A stretch of DNA of 64,000 nucleotides from Agrostemma githago (GCA_958450325.1 OY288242.1:1426001-1490000); one strand, 5' to 3'; counted from the first letter of the stretch, positions 33,955-45,554 are shown. Numbers and translations are program-made. The notes: generated by a model from the sequence alone, not told the origin.

Positions 33955-36417
33955 ATGGCCTGCCCTTTATACTCTATCCTGCTCTTACACATTGCAGTTA
34001 TCATATCGCAATCCCCCTTCATTTATTCACAAAATACTAGCAGCAAATTTCCGATAGGGCAGTCTCTCTTAGCCAAATCTAATGCTACTGCAATTGTGTC
34101 TCCGTCAGGTGATTTTGCCTTCGGCTTTCATCAGTTTCCTAATAGTAGTAATCTCTTCTTACTGTCTATTTGGTATGCAAAGATTCCTGACACGATTGTG
34201 TGGTATGCAAATGGAGGTAAGCCTGTTGCACAAGGATCTAAATTAACTATAACAGCTGATGACGGTCTGATTCTCAGTGATCCTCAAGGAACTCCTCTGT
34301 GGAATACCAGTGCTGATTTCAGTATTCTAGCTGCTGTCAGTTACGGTTTCATGAGCGATGCAGGCAGCTTCATTCTGAGAAGTAGCAGCAGTGATATAGT
34401 AGCTGTGTGGGAGACCTTTAAATTTCCAACAGACACCTTGCTTCCCTCACAAGTCTTGGACGCAGGCAAGGAGGTCAATTGTCGGGTGTCTGACACTAAT
34501 TTTGCTCCAGGAAGGTTTCAGCTGCGCTTTCAAGTTGACGGAAATTTCGTCCTTTATACTAGGGATGTAATTACCGATAAAACATATGATGGTTATTGGG
34601 CTGCTAACACATATGATAAAGGTGATGATCCGGGACATGTAGGGAAACAAATGGTCTATAATGAGACTGGGGATATCTATATAGTTACAAAGAATGGTTC
34701 CAAGGTTGATCTCATGAGTGATACCACCAAATCAAGCAAGGATTATTATCAGAGATTAACGGTGGCGTCCAATGGAGTACTAAATTTGTATTCCTACTCA
34801 AAAGCTTCAATTGGGGACTCAGGAGCCGCTTGGTCCGTGATTCAATCTTTACCTGATAATATATGTTTGAATATAGAAGCGACGTCTGCCCCTGTAGCCT
34901 GTGGATATAACAATATTTGCAGTTTGGATAATAATCAACAGCCCGTATGTACTTGCCCTCCTAAATACTCTCTCACGGATCCTAATGATACTAGTGGGAA
35001 CTGTGGACCTGATTTCAAGCCGGAAGTGTGTGAAAATTTTAAAGGCGGCGTGGAGGATGAATACGAGATGCTCCAGCTTAAGAGTACAAATTTCCCGAAA
35101 GGATTTTACGCGAATTCTGGGAATTCAATTGGTGAAGAGGAATGTAAGAACTCTTGTCTGACTGATTGCTTTTGTGCTGCTGTCATTATCGATCCTTACG
35201 GTTGTTGGAAGAGAGGGCTGCCTCTTTCCAACGGAAGACAGGGCAGCTGGGAGATAGATACGGTTTGGCTTAAGGTAGTATCTGGTAATGCTACTAATGA
35301 TCCAAACAATCAGTTTATCTCTCGAAGAAACGGGAGATATAAGAGGAGCCCTGCAACTACAGGAATGTTGGGTGCCTCTGCATCTGTCATTTTCATTCTT
35401 GTAACGGTCATCGTCTTAACAATTTTATTCTACCGTAAAAGAAAGAATTCTACAGGAAATGGTGATCACCAGACGGGATCTTCACTCGAGCACAATAGTG
35501 TGCAAAGGTTCCCTTATCGAACGCTTGAATTTGCCACAAACGGGTTCAGTGAAGAGGTGGGAAGAGGATCATTCAGCGTGGTTTACAAAGGAACAATTGC
35601 AGTTGGAGATGATTCGACCACTGTCGCTGTTAAAAAGTTAGATCGAATATTCATGGGCGCTGATAAGGAATTCACGGCTGAAGTGAATGCAATTGGCCTA
35701 ACACATCACAAGAATTTAGTCAGGTTTATAGGATACTGTAAGGAGAACGATGATAAGCGTTTGCTGGTATACGAGTACATGCCTAACGGTACAGTTGCTG
35801 ATTATCTTTTCACTGATACAAGGCCAGACTGGCTAGCTCGGATCAACATTGCACAGGGTGTTGCCAGAGGGCTCTTGTATTTGCATGAAGAGTGCACCAC
35901 TCAGATCATCCATTGCGATATCAAGCCACAGAACATACTGGTTGACGACCACTACAATGCACGCATCTCTGATTTTGGGTTAGCAAAGCTTTTGGTTTTG
36001 AACCAAAGCCAGACTAACACTGCAGTCCGAGGGACAAAAGGGTATGTTGCTCCTGAATGGTTTAAGAACAAGCCGATCTCTGTGAAAGTTGATGTGTACA
36101 GTTTCGGGGTTCTGCTGTTGGAAATCATCTGTTGTCGCAGGTGCGTGTGTCTGGAAATTTCTGCAGTCGAAAGAATGGTTCTTACAGACTGGGCATACGA
36201 TTGCTACCAATCTGGTAACTTGGATGCTCTTGTGAACGATGACATGGAAGCGTTGGATGACATGCCGAGACTGGAGAGGTTTGTTAAAATCGGCCTCTGG
36301 TGCATCCAAGAAGACCCGAATGTCAGGCCTACTATGCTGAAGGTTAATCAGATGCTTGAAGGAGTTGCTGAAGTGCCGGATCCTCCTTGTCAAACCTCTT
36401 TTTATGTCACTGCATAG
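33955..36417 (+). CDS. G-type lectin S-receptor-like kinase (LECRK/RLK1 type)
   Basis: An intronless gene of 820 residues. A hydrophobic signal peptide (about 1-25) is followed by the bulb-type lectin region (about 30-165) and a second lectin-like half. A Cys-rich EGF-like part (CGYNNICSLDNNQQPVCTC, about 320-340) and a PAN-like part (CKNSCLTDCFCAAVI, about 400-415) come next. A membrane helix (about 470-490) is followed by the Ser/Thr kinase. Kinase motifs are GRGSFSVVYKG, VAVKKLD, HCDIKPQNIL, DFG and GTKGYVAPEW. HCD in place of HRD makes it a non-RD kinase, a type common in immune receptors. It should sit in the plasma membrane. The ligand is unknown. A truncated tandem duplicate lies 8 kb upstream, separated by the gypsy element. 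Confidence 0.93.
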   Translation: MACPLYSILLLHIAVIISQSPFIYSQNTSSKFPIGQSLLAKSNATAIVSPSGDFAFGFHQFPNSSNLFLLSIWYAKIPDTIVWYANGGKPVAQGSKLTITADDGLILSDPQGTPLWNTSADFSILAAVSYGFMSDAGSFILRSSSSDIVAVWETFKFPTDTLLPSQVLDAGKEVNCRVSDTNFAPGRFQLRFQVDGNFVLYTRDVITDKTYDGYWAANTYDKGDDPGHVGKQMVYNETGDIYIVTKNGSKVDLMSDTTKSSKDYYQRLTVASNGVLNLYSYSKASIGDSGAAWSVIQSLPDNICLNIEATSAPVACGYNNICSLDNNQQPVCTCPPKYSLTDPNDTSGNCGPDFKPEVCENFKGGVEDEYEMLQLKSTNFPKGFYANSGNSIGEEECKNSCLTDCFCAAVIIDPYGCWKRGLPLSNGRQGSWEIDTVWLKVVSGNATNDPNNQFISRRNGRYKRSPATTGMLGASASVIFILVTVIVLTILFYRKRKNSTGNGDHQTGSSLEHNSVQRFPYRTLEFATNGFSEEVGRGSFSVVYKGTIAVGDDSTTVAVKKLDRIFMGADKEFTAEVNAIGLTHHKNLVRFIGYCKENDDKRLLVYEYMPNGTVADYLFTDTRPDWLARINIAQGVARGLLYLHEECTTQIIHCDIKPQNILVDDHYNARISDFGLAKLLVLNQSQTNTAVRGTKGYVAPEWFKNKPISVKVDVYSFGVLLLEIICCRRCVCLEISAVERMVLTDWAYDCYQSGNLDALVNDDMEALDDMPRLERFVKIGLWCIQEDPNVRPTMLKVNQMLEGVAEVPDPPCQTSFYVTA

Positions 36418-36765
36418 TTATAATACATTATTAATCTTTCTTACTCGGAGGAATATAATACAAAGTACTATCGCTTTTCCTTTCCTTATTGAATGAATGC
36501 TTCTGTACTCGGAGAGCAGTATGTTGTTCTCGGTGAAAAACATCAAAAGTATGATGCAATCAGCCTGGAACTCACACAAAACCATGAAAAAATCCTCCAA
36601 CTTGATACATACATAAACATTTGACCAGATTCACGATCATTGTGACTTCAAATTGAGACGGTCTTACAAGTGAAATCACGCCAATTCCCAAAACTATTCA
36701 CACAGCGAGTCAAAAAAATGTAACAAAATTGAAAACCGTTTACTAATCCGACTTTTCAGAAGAGA

Positions 36766-37449
36766 TCACTGAAAATGGGTTTTATCAATCATAACAAGAC
36801 TAAAACCAAACTGTCTAGCAAAACATGATATCAACTGTGCCTGAATGACTTCATCACAGGGAAGATCCAAACTTGCCTCCTTTCTCAAAGATGTGACTTC
36901 TTTGTCTGCAATCCCACACGGCACAATATGCGTAAAGTACTTCAAATCAGGATCGATATTCAATGCTCGACCATGAGAGGTTATTCCATTCTGAATACGA
37001 ACACCGATTGCACCAATCTTCCTATCTCCAACCCACACCCCAGTCTCACCCTTTGGTCCTGGTGAAGCTGTTACACCATACATAGAAGCAAGTTCAATCA
37101 TCGTTAACTCAAGTTTTTCTACGTAACTACGAGCACCAATCCCGATTTCACGGAGGGAGATGATTGGATATAAGATAGCTTGACTAGGACCGTGGTATGT
37201 GACGTCTCCTCCTCTTTGTGTATAGTGAAGTTCGGCTCCCATGCTCCTCAAATCAGACTCGGATACTAGCAAGTTGTGGTCGGTCTTCCGTTTGCCAAGA
37301 GTGTATGTTGGAGGATGTTGCAAAGATAGAAGAGTATCCGTTATTTTCCGAGCCTTCCTGTCGGAAACCAGCTCCTCCTGAAGCTTAAGAGCACCCAAGT
37401 AGTTAAGGGTGCCCATCTTCCAAACATCAAGGCATCGACGAACACTCAT
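36766..37449 (-). CDS. LIP2: Octanoyltransferase (lipoyl(octanoyl) transferase), mitochondrial LIP2
   Basis: The 227-residue coding region has no intron. It belongs to the LipB family, which moves octanoyl from acyl carrier protein to lipoyl domains of enzymes such as pyruvate dehydrogenase and the glycine cleavage H protein. Visible motifs are LQHPPTYTLGKR, the RGGDVTYHGPSQ loop, DRKIGAIGVR with catalytic Lys144, and THIVPCGI with catalytic Cys178. Length and sequence match plant mitochondrial LIP2, which also lacks a long classical presequence. A splice acceptor (TTTCGCAG) lies a few bases before the ATG, suggesting an intron in the 5' UTR. It is convergent with the receptor kinase and divergent from RPN8. 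Confidence 0.93.
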   Translation of the reverse strand: MSVRRCLDVWKMGTLNYLGALKLQEELVSDRKARKITDTLLSLQHPPTYTLGKRKTDHNLLVSESDLRSMGAELHYTQRGGDVTYHGPSQAILYPIISLREIGIGARSYVEKLELTMIELASMYGVTASPGPKGETGVWVGDRKIGAIGVRIQNGITSHGRALNIDPDLKYFTHIVPCGIADKEVTSLRKEASLDLPCDEVIQAQLISCFARQFGFSLVMIDKTHFQ

Positions 37450-37904
37450 ACCCTGCGAAACACAACACCGGAGATCAAAAACTGTGTAATCCTGTTGAAA
37501 ACATCATGAAACCCCAAACTACAACACCAGAAACCGAATGCATATACAGGTGAGAAACGACAATATGAAAGGCGAATTGGGGCAGACGTGATATTCCGAC
37601 TGAGTTTGTAGACCAAGTAGAGGAGCAACGACCGTCAACTATCGAGGAATTTATGCTAGGAGGGTATGTATTTCTCGATGTGCCTTTGTCTAATTCATGT
37701 CTGTAATTCCGTTATCGCATCACTATAATCCTTCAGTTCCTTGCCTCAAAGATTGGGTTTTTCTGGAGCCGGAAAATCTCAAACATCAGAAAGTCTAGAC
37801 CTAAACAATGAGAATGACAATCACTATCTCCAGATTTTCTACAATACCCAATATCCATCATCAAATTCCCCCCACCATATACAACATCAAAACAAGAAAA
37901 GAGA
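37450..37904. other. 5' flank and probable 5' UTR intron of LIP2
   Basis: No separate gene is seen. The likely acceptor at the LIP2 start codon implies that an upstream noncoding exon lies in this stretch. Confidence 0.5.
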
Positions 37905-38130
37905 GAGACTTTAAGCTCAATCTACAGTAATGGAAGAAACCCAGTAAATCTTAAAGGCCATAAAAGGTAAAGATGGGAGCTTTGAGGGTAACAATGGCGA
38001 AAGTCAAAGACTTTAAGCTCAATCAATCGATTAATGGCAAATTGAAAGGAAAAGATTGGAGCTTTGAGGGTAACAATGGCAAAAGTCAAAAACTTTAAGC
38101 TCAATCAATCAATCAATTAATGGCGAATTG
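37905..38130. repeat. Short tandem repeat, ~82-bp period
   Basis: The block GGAGCTTTGAGGGTAACAATGGC occurs twice, 82 bp apart (near 37976 and 38058), and GACTTTAAGCTCAATC-type words occur three times. The two and a half copies lie between LIP2 and RPN8 in their shared upstream region. Confidence 0.75.
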
Positions 38131-38582
38131 AATTACTCAATTGATGATAGGATGAATCAAGTACTCCTGATAAACAAGATGAAAAAGGTGAAAAGGGGGA
38201 GTTCTTACTTCATCACTTCATCAATGGTGAAAAGGGGCTTCAAGTACGTGATCCAAATCCACCCAATTGCATACAATGTGACAGGTTGCATTGTGATTTT
38301 TTTTTTCTGTAGTTTGCTCATATGTCTGATTGATCGCTTGCGTTTCCTATTTTCGGTTTGGAGCAACCTTTGAATGAGATGACCCGTAAGTTATAACCCG
38401 TATTTGATTCGAAACTTGTATAAATCTGACCCGTATAAAATTCATATTTTCCCAAATTCGGGATATATCCGACCCATATTTTACCCAAATCTCAATATAA
38501 ACGATCCTGAAACTCAACCGTCTGATCCATTCGACAGGTGTACTTATAGCCGTGATGGTTATATATATCGACTATGGTATAG
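38131..38582. other. Intergenic, no feature recognised
   Basis: No gene is supported. Short open frames here have no recognisable domain. Confidence 0.4.
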
Positions 38583-38760
38583 CAGTTGGTCTCTCTTGCG
38601 ACGAATATGCGACGGATATATCCGTCGCAAACTTAAGACGGGTCAAGTAGATACCATTTGAGGGGAAAAGGACAAAGGCTCCACCCACCTCACTTTTGTC
38701 TTTACCCCACAAATGGTATCTACTTGACCCGTCATAATCCGTCACAGAGAAGAATTTGTG
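38583..38760. mobile_element. MITE with 9-bp target duplication (CACAAATTCTT family)
   Basis: The 178-bp element runs from CAGTTGGTCTCTCTTGCGAC to AGAAGAATTTGTG. Inside are inverted GACGGGTCAAGTAGATACCA words at both ends. It is flanked by a perfect 9-bp direct repeat, ATGGTATAG (38574-38582 and 38761-38769). The 9-bp duplication suggests mobilisation by a Mutator-like transposase. It ends 165 bp before the RPN8 start codon, so it lies in or next to that promoter. Relatives are at 45917, 51961 and 55857. Confidence 0.88.
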
Positions 38761-38925
38761 ATGGTATAGAGACTGTGACAGTAAAATAGTGGAAGAAAAT
38801 TGTTTTACAAGAAAGTAAGAAACCCAGAGTTTTGGAACACTTTGAACTTTGAAGTTTGAAGTAGCAGCTGGGTTTTTGGTGAAGAAGAAGAAGAATTCTA
38901 TCAGAGTTTTTTGAAGAGGGCAACA

Positions 38926-41900
38926 ATGGATGTGATAAAAACGCAGCAAATATCAACGAGACCAATAGAGAAGGTGGTGGTGCATCCACTGGTCCTATTG
39001 AGCATAGTAGATCACTACAACCGCGTGGCGCGTGACACCAAGAAGCGCGTCGTTGGTGTTTTGCTTGGTAGCACTTTCAAGGGCACCGTCGACATCACCA
39101 ACAGCTACGCCGGTACGATAGATAACCCCTTTAGGGTTTCATTACTATCCTCTGTATTTTGGAATTAGGGTTTCTGAATTCGCCAGCTTACTTGTTATTG
39201 TGTTTTTCCCCTTTTCCAATTGATGCCTTTTTTGAACTTTCCCCTATTTCCAATTGAAGGTTATTTGTGTGTTACTGATGAACATTCTGAATCTAAACAA
39301 TGTAGTACCGTTTGAGGAAGACGATAAGGACTTGAGCATATGGTTTCTGGATCACAATTACCATGAATCAATGTTTTCCATGTTCAGGAGAATAAATGGT
39401 TAGTCTTGTTTGAAATGCGTACCCGATATGAATGCTTGTTAAGATTTGCATAAAATTGATATCGCGATGTGTTGATAACCAGCTAAGGAACATGTGGTTG
39501 GATGGTATAGCACTGGTCCCAAGCTACGCGAGAATGACTTGGATATTCATCGATTGTTTAACGAGTAAGATACCTCAACTCTCTTGATGTTTGAGCATGG
39601 AATAGACTTGCTTGATACTTGTTGTGTGTCAATTTGCTCGCTTGTCTTTGATCTTATAGGTATCCCAAACACTCCCCAGCTATACTAATTCTAGTATCTT
39701 GACGGTTTTTGTTAAGTATTTAAGTTGGTTAAATGGTCTGTACTTATGGTTTCGGTGCATGTGTTACCCCTCACTTGTTCTTCTAATCTATGTGTACCCT
39801 CCTAGTCTCCACATTTACTGTACTCATCCCCACATCCCACCTTCATCACGCATCCCAAGCTACACCACCATTTGCCAAGTGTGCATCTTTGCATCCTCCT
39901 ATCATTGCCTCCACCGATTCTACCTCTAGAATGCCATACTCGCGTTCCACCTTCACACACCACCTCCAGCTGTACTATTAATATTTGCATTTTCAAACTT
40001 CCCCAATCCACACAGTTGAAGTTGCTTGACCAGCGGAAGGTGGTTGGGGCTGCGTAGATGAGATATTTAGAGGGGGAAAGAGATAAAATTATCAATGATG
40101 ATAGTAGTGGTAGGTCATATTGCTGGAGATGAAGATGGGTGTGGTTGGTGGTGGTTGTTGGGTGGTAGGTAAGGGTAATATCGTTATGGAAATCGGAAAT
40201 TAAGGGGTTATATGGTCTTTTATCAAGTTAAGTTCAGCCCATAGATAGCAATATATAGAATTAGGTGGAATTTTTATAGTTAAAGTTTGTATGGAATCAT
40301 TTGGACTGGAGACCGTAACATTATTGTGACTCATTGGCTCCACAGAAAACTAAGTTTGTCATCAGTGAATCTTAAGTATACTCCTTCCATATCTCAAGCA
40401 AACCTAACCAGCTGAGAAAGTGTTGTGTCTTATGAACTATGATTGAGACTTGCCACATTCAGGGAATATGGCGTGGAACATCCGTATTGACTGCATCACA
40501 CTAGATTCGTAGCTTTATTGAGCTGGTTGTTTGGAGTACAAAAGAATAGAAGTTCCACTTTTTATTGAAATTTTATCTGCTTAGGGTTTGTTTTTTCTCA
40601 TATGGACCAAATGCTGGAATCTTAGTTGAGAATACTATTTATTTGATGAGCACATTGCTCTGACTTTTGGACATGCTTTACTGTTAGCTTATTTTGCTTA
40701 TCATAATTGTTTCCCTACCTTTACATCTGTTTGTGGTTTGACAGCTATGTTCCAAATCCAGTCTTGGTTATCATTGATGTTCAACCAGAAGAACTCGGAA
40801 TACCTACAAAAGCTTATTATACTGTGGAGGAGGTCAAAGAGGTATATTGTATATAGATGGAAAGTATTATCAGTTGTTGATAGGCAGGTCTTATGTCAAA
40901 TATAGTCTAGTCTAGCTTTATCTGGTTTCTGGATCAGTAAATAGTTCAGTGTAACATTATATGCTTTTGATCATCTAAATTGTTCCCTGTATTTGCATTG
41001 CATCTGTAGCTCAATGTCAAAATTTACAATATTCTATACACGAGTAAAGACTCACAACATTTTTACATGATCTGTGCTCACAGAATGCGACACAGAAGAG
41101 CCAGAAGGTCTTTGTACACGTTCTTTCAGAAATCGCTGCACATGAAGTGGAGGAAATTGGTATGTTTACAATGAGTATATGAATATGGTATACTAATTAG
41201 TGAGTAATGTTGGTTATGCTTTGTTTTCACATTATGTTGTAAAAATGGGGAAAAAGCATGCTTGTCACTAGACTCTGAAGCTTGTGACCGCTCATTTAAT
41301 TGAAACTTGTGTTATCCATGCAGGGGTGGAGCACTTACTTAGAGATGTGAAGGATACAACTATCAGCACTTTAGCAACTGAGGCAATTCTTATATTCTTC
41401 CTAGTTTACGGTGCTTTCATAAAATAGGATTGACCCTTGTGCGTTGCTTTCTCTCAAGTTTTGGTTAGGCTGAACTCACATTTTTTTTTTTGCAATATAC
41501 AGGTGACTGGGAAGCTTGCGGCCCTCAAGGGACTAGATGCACGTCTTAGGGAGATCCGTAGTTATTTGGATCTTGTAATTGATGAAAAGCTCCCTCTCAA
41601 CCATGAAATACTATACCATTTGCAGGTTTGTCTTTCAGTTTTACTCCGTAGTAATTAGTCTATGCTGATATGATCTTTCTTCTTGTTGGTGATCCTCAAT
41701 CTTCGTAACACGTGTTGTAGATCACCACATCTAGAACTTCAAAATTTCACTCTTGTTTGTGAACTCTTATTCCTTTGTTTGGTCTGACATTTCCTTAAAC
41801 TGTACTCCGTACATCTTATCTGTTCGTGGGATTTCATGCAGGATGTTTTCAATCTTCTCCCCAATCTAAGTGTTCCAGAGTTAATTAAGGCTTTTGCTGG

Positions 41901-42317
41901 TATTGAGACGTTGATTTCGTTTATGGGATTTTGTTTCTCACAAAATTTCACTTTCATTGTTCATTTTGCTCCTGTTCATGCAATCTTTTATCTTGACTCT
42001 TCTTGTTCCTTCTTTTTCTGCAGTCAAAACTAATGACATGATGCTGGTTATCTACCTTTCTTCTCTCATCCGTAGTGTGATCGCTCTGCACAACTTGATT
42101 AACAATAAGGTAAGTTTCTGGAAAATATTGCCGTTAATGTTCTAGAAGTTGGTACACTTGGTAGATGGAGTAGCTTATCTTAATGATGTTGTGTCATGTG
42201 GTTTATAACACTGATTGTTTGGTTTAATGCTCGATATTCTAGATGCTTAACAAGGAACACGAGAAAGCAGAAGATGCAAAAGCAGTCGTTGTTGTTGTAC
42301 CTGCTGCAGCAAGCTAA
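38926..42317 (+). CDS. RPN8: 26S proteasome regulatory subunit RPN8 (PSMD7)
   Basis: Ten exons (38926-39112, 39306-39398, 39483-39564, 40745-40841, 41084-41159, 41324-41382, 41503-41625, 41842-41899, 42024-42109 and 42243-42317) join to 311 residues, the usual length. The N-terminal MPN domain (about 15-150) includes VVHPLVLLSIVDHYNR and VVGWYSTGP. The metal-binding HxH of RPN11 is absent, as expected for this non-catalytic partner. The C-terminal half (LRDVKDTTISTLATEV ... SVIALHNLINNK) is the helical part used in the lid. RPN8 pairs with RPN11 in the proteasome lid, in cytosol and nucleus. Intron 6 begins GC rather than GT (GAG|GCAATT at 41383), ending in normal AG. The last exon is short and ends with a Val/Ala-rich tail. 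Confidence 0.95.
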
Positions 42318-43126
42318 ATGCAGAGACCATCTTTAGGCAGGCATTAGAAGTTTTTGAAGGGGATTCAGGAGAGTTCAGATTTCATCCCTTGTTGGAATGT
42401 TAAGGTGAAAATTTTGTCAATGTTTAAACTCATGAGAACGAATATTAGCATTTCTGAATGGAAATTTGCTTGTACTACCAAAGTCGCCTTTTTTGCGTAA
42501 GCTAGCTTGGGAAGGATGTATTGAAACGATGACCGTATGTATTAAAGATCTCATCGACATTTGATTTGTGCCCCCTTATTTTTAAAATAAAAGCAACAAT
42601 GAGACGACAAATACATTAAGAAACGAAAGCCGAGTGATGGCATATGGAGAGTTGTGCACGAGCATTTGAATCTTCATGATCAACGTTGCTAACCCCACTA
42701 AATATTGTCGAAGCATAATAGTTGCGGAGTGACAAAAACCAGGTATACTTATGCTCTTTTTGAAAAGACCGTAGAAAGAAGACATGATAAGTAAGAGATA
42801 AAGTCTGCTATCAACGGAGATAAAATTCTTACACCTGGATGATCAAACCGCTTGTTTATAAGTCCAACATATCGAGAAGTCTAGAATGCCTAAAAGAATC
42901 AATTTCTCAACCAACCTCTTATCCATCGTTGCAAATAAACACCGTTTTCTGATGAACCCAACCCCGACCAATGGCCAAAAGAAAAACCCATAAAACTAAA
43001 AGAAGAGTAAAGCAGACAAACAAGGAACAAGGACATGACTATCAAAAGTTGTCCAGCCAGCACCCCAAAACCACAAAAGAGGCCAAAGACACTGACTTTG
43101 CCAACAACGACACTAATGATTTAGTA
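42318..43126. other. 3' flank of RPN8 and intergenic sequence
   Basis: The first ~250 bases are probably the 3' UTR. No other gene is seen. Confidence 0.45.
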
Positions 43127-43329
43127 ATCCCTCCGTTTCATTGATATCTTTCAAATTTTCTTTTTCAATCATTTCTTTGATTTCTTCCACTTTTCTTTTT
43201 TTCTATCACACCTCTCTCTTAACTAGGTGGCCCACCTACTTTACTCTCTATCTACTTTTACTTATTTTATTGTTTTTCTTAAGAAATGTGCCACTTTTAA
43301 GGTGAAAGAAATCATTGAAACGGAGGGAC
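43127..43329. mobile_element. Stowaway MITE, ~203 bp
   Basis: The ends ATCCCTCCGTTTCATTGAT and the complement of ATCATTGAAACGGAGGGAC are inverted repeats, flanked by TA at 43125-43126 and 43330-43331. Confidence 0.8.
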
Positions 43330-43636
43330 TACATTATTTGACGAGTTATCAAAAAAATTCTACTCATATGATTTTGCTGCATTGACTTCGTTTATGTGAG
43401 AATGTACTAATGTTTTAACCTTTTAAAAAAGGACTATATTCTTTATCTTGATCATTTATTTATCTTTAGTTTTATCATAAAGATAAGAAGATCGAGTAGA
43501 GAGGATCATTTATTTTTCCACAACCTCCATCAAGTGTTGCCAAAAGTTTTGTCTCAACAACGCACCTAATCCTACTTATTGTGCATAAGGACTTACTCGT
43601 ACTTCATTCCTTCCTCTCTCTTTTCCAAATATCATA

Positions 43637-44313
43637 AAGGGTTTTTTTCTACGTTGTAACTTCCTGTTTTTCCGTTTTCTATCATGGACCCCTCCTATTT
43701 TCAAAACCCCTACTAATATCCCTGCAGTTGATTAACTTCATAAAACGTGACCTAATCACAATTATCCGTTTAATGCTCCGTTAATTACATGGCATGACAG
43801 TGATTCTCGGCTATGACATAACCAGTTTTGACGACATTGGCTTATATTCCCTCCATTTTCCCCAACTTTTCTCTCATTTCATTAATTTTTCCCATTTTCC
43901 TCATTTTATACATCAACTTCTTATTCTTTTTTACCTAATTGATTTTTCTCCACTTTCACCCCAACTTATTCTTTAGCTTAAAATAATGATATTTTATTGA
44001 GTTAAAACGAAATTAATTTAATCACATTAACAAATAAAGCATTAATGTTGCACTTAAAATAAAGAGTGAAAGAATTATGATAAAATGAAGGAAAAAATCA
44101 GAAATTATGCATGCAAAATTAGAATTAGAGAAAAAATAGAAGACGGAGATGGAAATTAATTAAGGTTTTTAAGTAGAATAATTGTAATTAGGTCACGTTT
44201 AATGAAATTAATCAACTACAGCCTACAGGGATATAAGTGAGGATTTAGAAAACAGGAAGGGTATATAGTAGAAAACGGAAAAACATGAGGGTACAACGTT
44301 TGCTTTTTCCCTA
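43637..44313. mobile_element. Non-autonomous element with ~115-bp terminal inverted repeats
   Basis: The left arm (about 43640-43765) and right arm (about 44190-44313) are inverted. Shared words include TTTTTCCGTTTTCTA, ATATCCCTG(C/T)AG and AACGTGACCTAAT(C/T)ACAATT. The ~430-bp centre is AT-rich without coding capacity. Long inverted ends suggest a Mutator-type MITE, but I found no clear 9-bp duplication at the edges. Confidence 0.65.
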
Positions 44314-44449
44314 CTTAGTTAGTCTCTTGTAAGCACAAAATGTGAATCTTCTTCTTTTCATAACTTCCACCACTTACGCCATAGTCAATGCTCCACTTTC
44401 AAACATCTTTTATGTCAGATATTCAAAACTTATAAGATTAAAAAATATA

Positions 44450-44726
44450 CTCCCTTCGAGTTCTTATGATCTCCCCTATTTTCTTTTTTGGACTGAGTTT
44501 GATCTTCTTCCTTCTTTCCTTTTTAGACTATCAATATGTGGTTCACATTTACCCTCTCATTTCTCTCTCTTCCTCCTTCTTTTTTGAGCCACTCATTTTC
44601 CCTTCCTTATTAGTTTGATCTTCTTCCCTCTTTCTTTCTTTCCTTTTTAGGCTATCAATATATGGTTCTCATTTCTCCCTCTTCCTCCTTTTTTGAGCCG
44701 GGAAGAACACAGGAACTCGGAGGGAG
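44450..44726. mobile_element. Stowaway MITE with an internal duplication
   Basis: The ends are CTCCCTTCGAGTTCTTA and the complement of AGGAACTCGGAGGGAG, flanked by TA (44448-44449 and 44727-44728). A pyrimidine-rich internal block (TTTGATCTTCTTCC ... TTTTTTGAGCC, about 115 bp) is present twice in direct orientation. Confidence 0.75.
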
Positions 44727-44728
44727 TA

Positions 44729-45283
44729 TATAGTTACTCGATTTTGTTCCTAGTTTGGTTCACATTGGTATCCAAGTTGGTTCATCATCAAAGCGTTTGT
44801 ACAAAAAAAATAATGGGTGTTAGAAGGAGGTAGGTCGAATCGATCAGTCAGATCAAATTTCAATCATCACATTGACATTGTTCTTCCATGATCAACTACT
44901 TGATTTGCTTCTAACAGAAGATCCTATTGTGAATTTTAAAATAATGTTACGTTGCTTCTAGATTATTGGTACGTCTATCATAAACTCGAGAAATCAAAGA
45001 CCAATAGCGAGCATGGATTTGCAATTTGCAAACGACAAATATAATTCAACGTCGATCGGGCAACCTTTCTCTTTCTAATATGAAGCAAATAAAATTAGAT
45101 TTGGTGACGAAACAAAGATTAATTAAACTATATTTTGATGCCTTGTTTTCGTGCAAGGTGCGAATATATATTTAAGCAAATGATGTAAAGTGCATTGATT
45201 AATAACTCACAAAAGTCACTCATCATGATATATATCAACTAGATATTGTAATCCCTAATCTAACCTCTTATACTTCCTACATT
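44729..45283. other. Intergenic, no feature recognised
   Basis: AT-rich sequence with no supported gene. Confidence 0.4.
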
Positions 45284-45292
45284 CCATTTGAT

Positions 45293-45554
45293 CACAAATT
45301 CTTGGAAGAGACGATCTCTCAGTAACTTAATGAGAGATCACTCTTCAATATCACTCTATGTCATATTCGTAACTTAAATGACAACTTTGTTTTGTATCTG
45401 TTTTTATAACAAGCGTACCCTCTTTATATTTGTATACTCTTTTAGGTTAATCGTACCTCCTTCTATTAGGTTTCGTACCACGGTTACTTTCATTTTTACT
45501 TGGTCTCTCAGTAAAGTAAAGTTAATGAGAGACCGTCTCTCAGGAGACCTACTC
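45293..45554. mobile_element. 262-bp MITE with GTCTCTCAG ends and 9-bp target duplication
   Basis: The element begins CACAAATTCTTGGAAGAGAC and ends GGAGACCTACTC. It is flanked by a perfect 9-bp direct repeat, CCATTTGAT (45284-45292 and 45555-45563). Subterminal AATGAGAGA/TCTCTCAGTAA words are inverted. A second copy in opposite orientation is at 55013-55251. It shares the CACAAATTCTT terminus with the shorter family at 38583, 45917 and 55857. Confidence 0.88.

Noticed and set aside
38404..38661. 85-codon plus-strand frame between LIP2 and RPN8
   Set aside because: It has no recognisable domain and its 3' part runs into the MITE at 38583.
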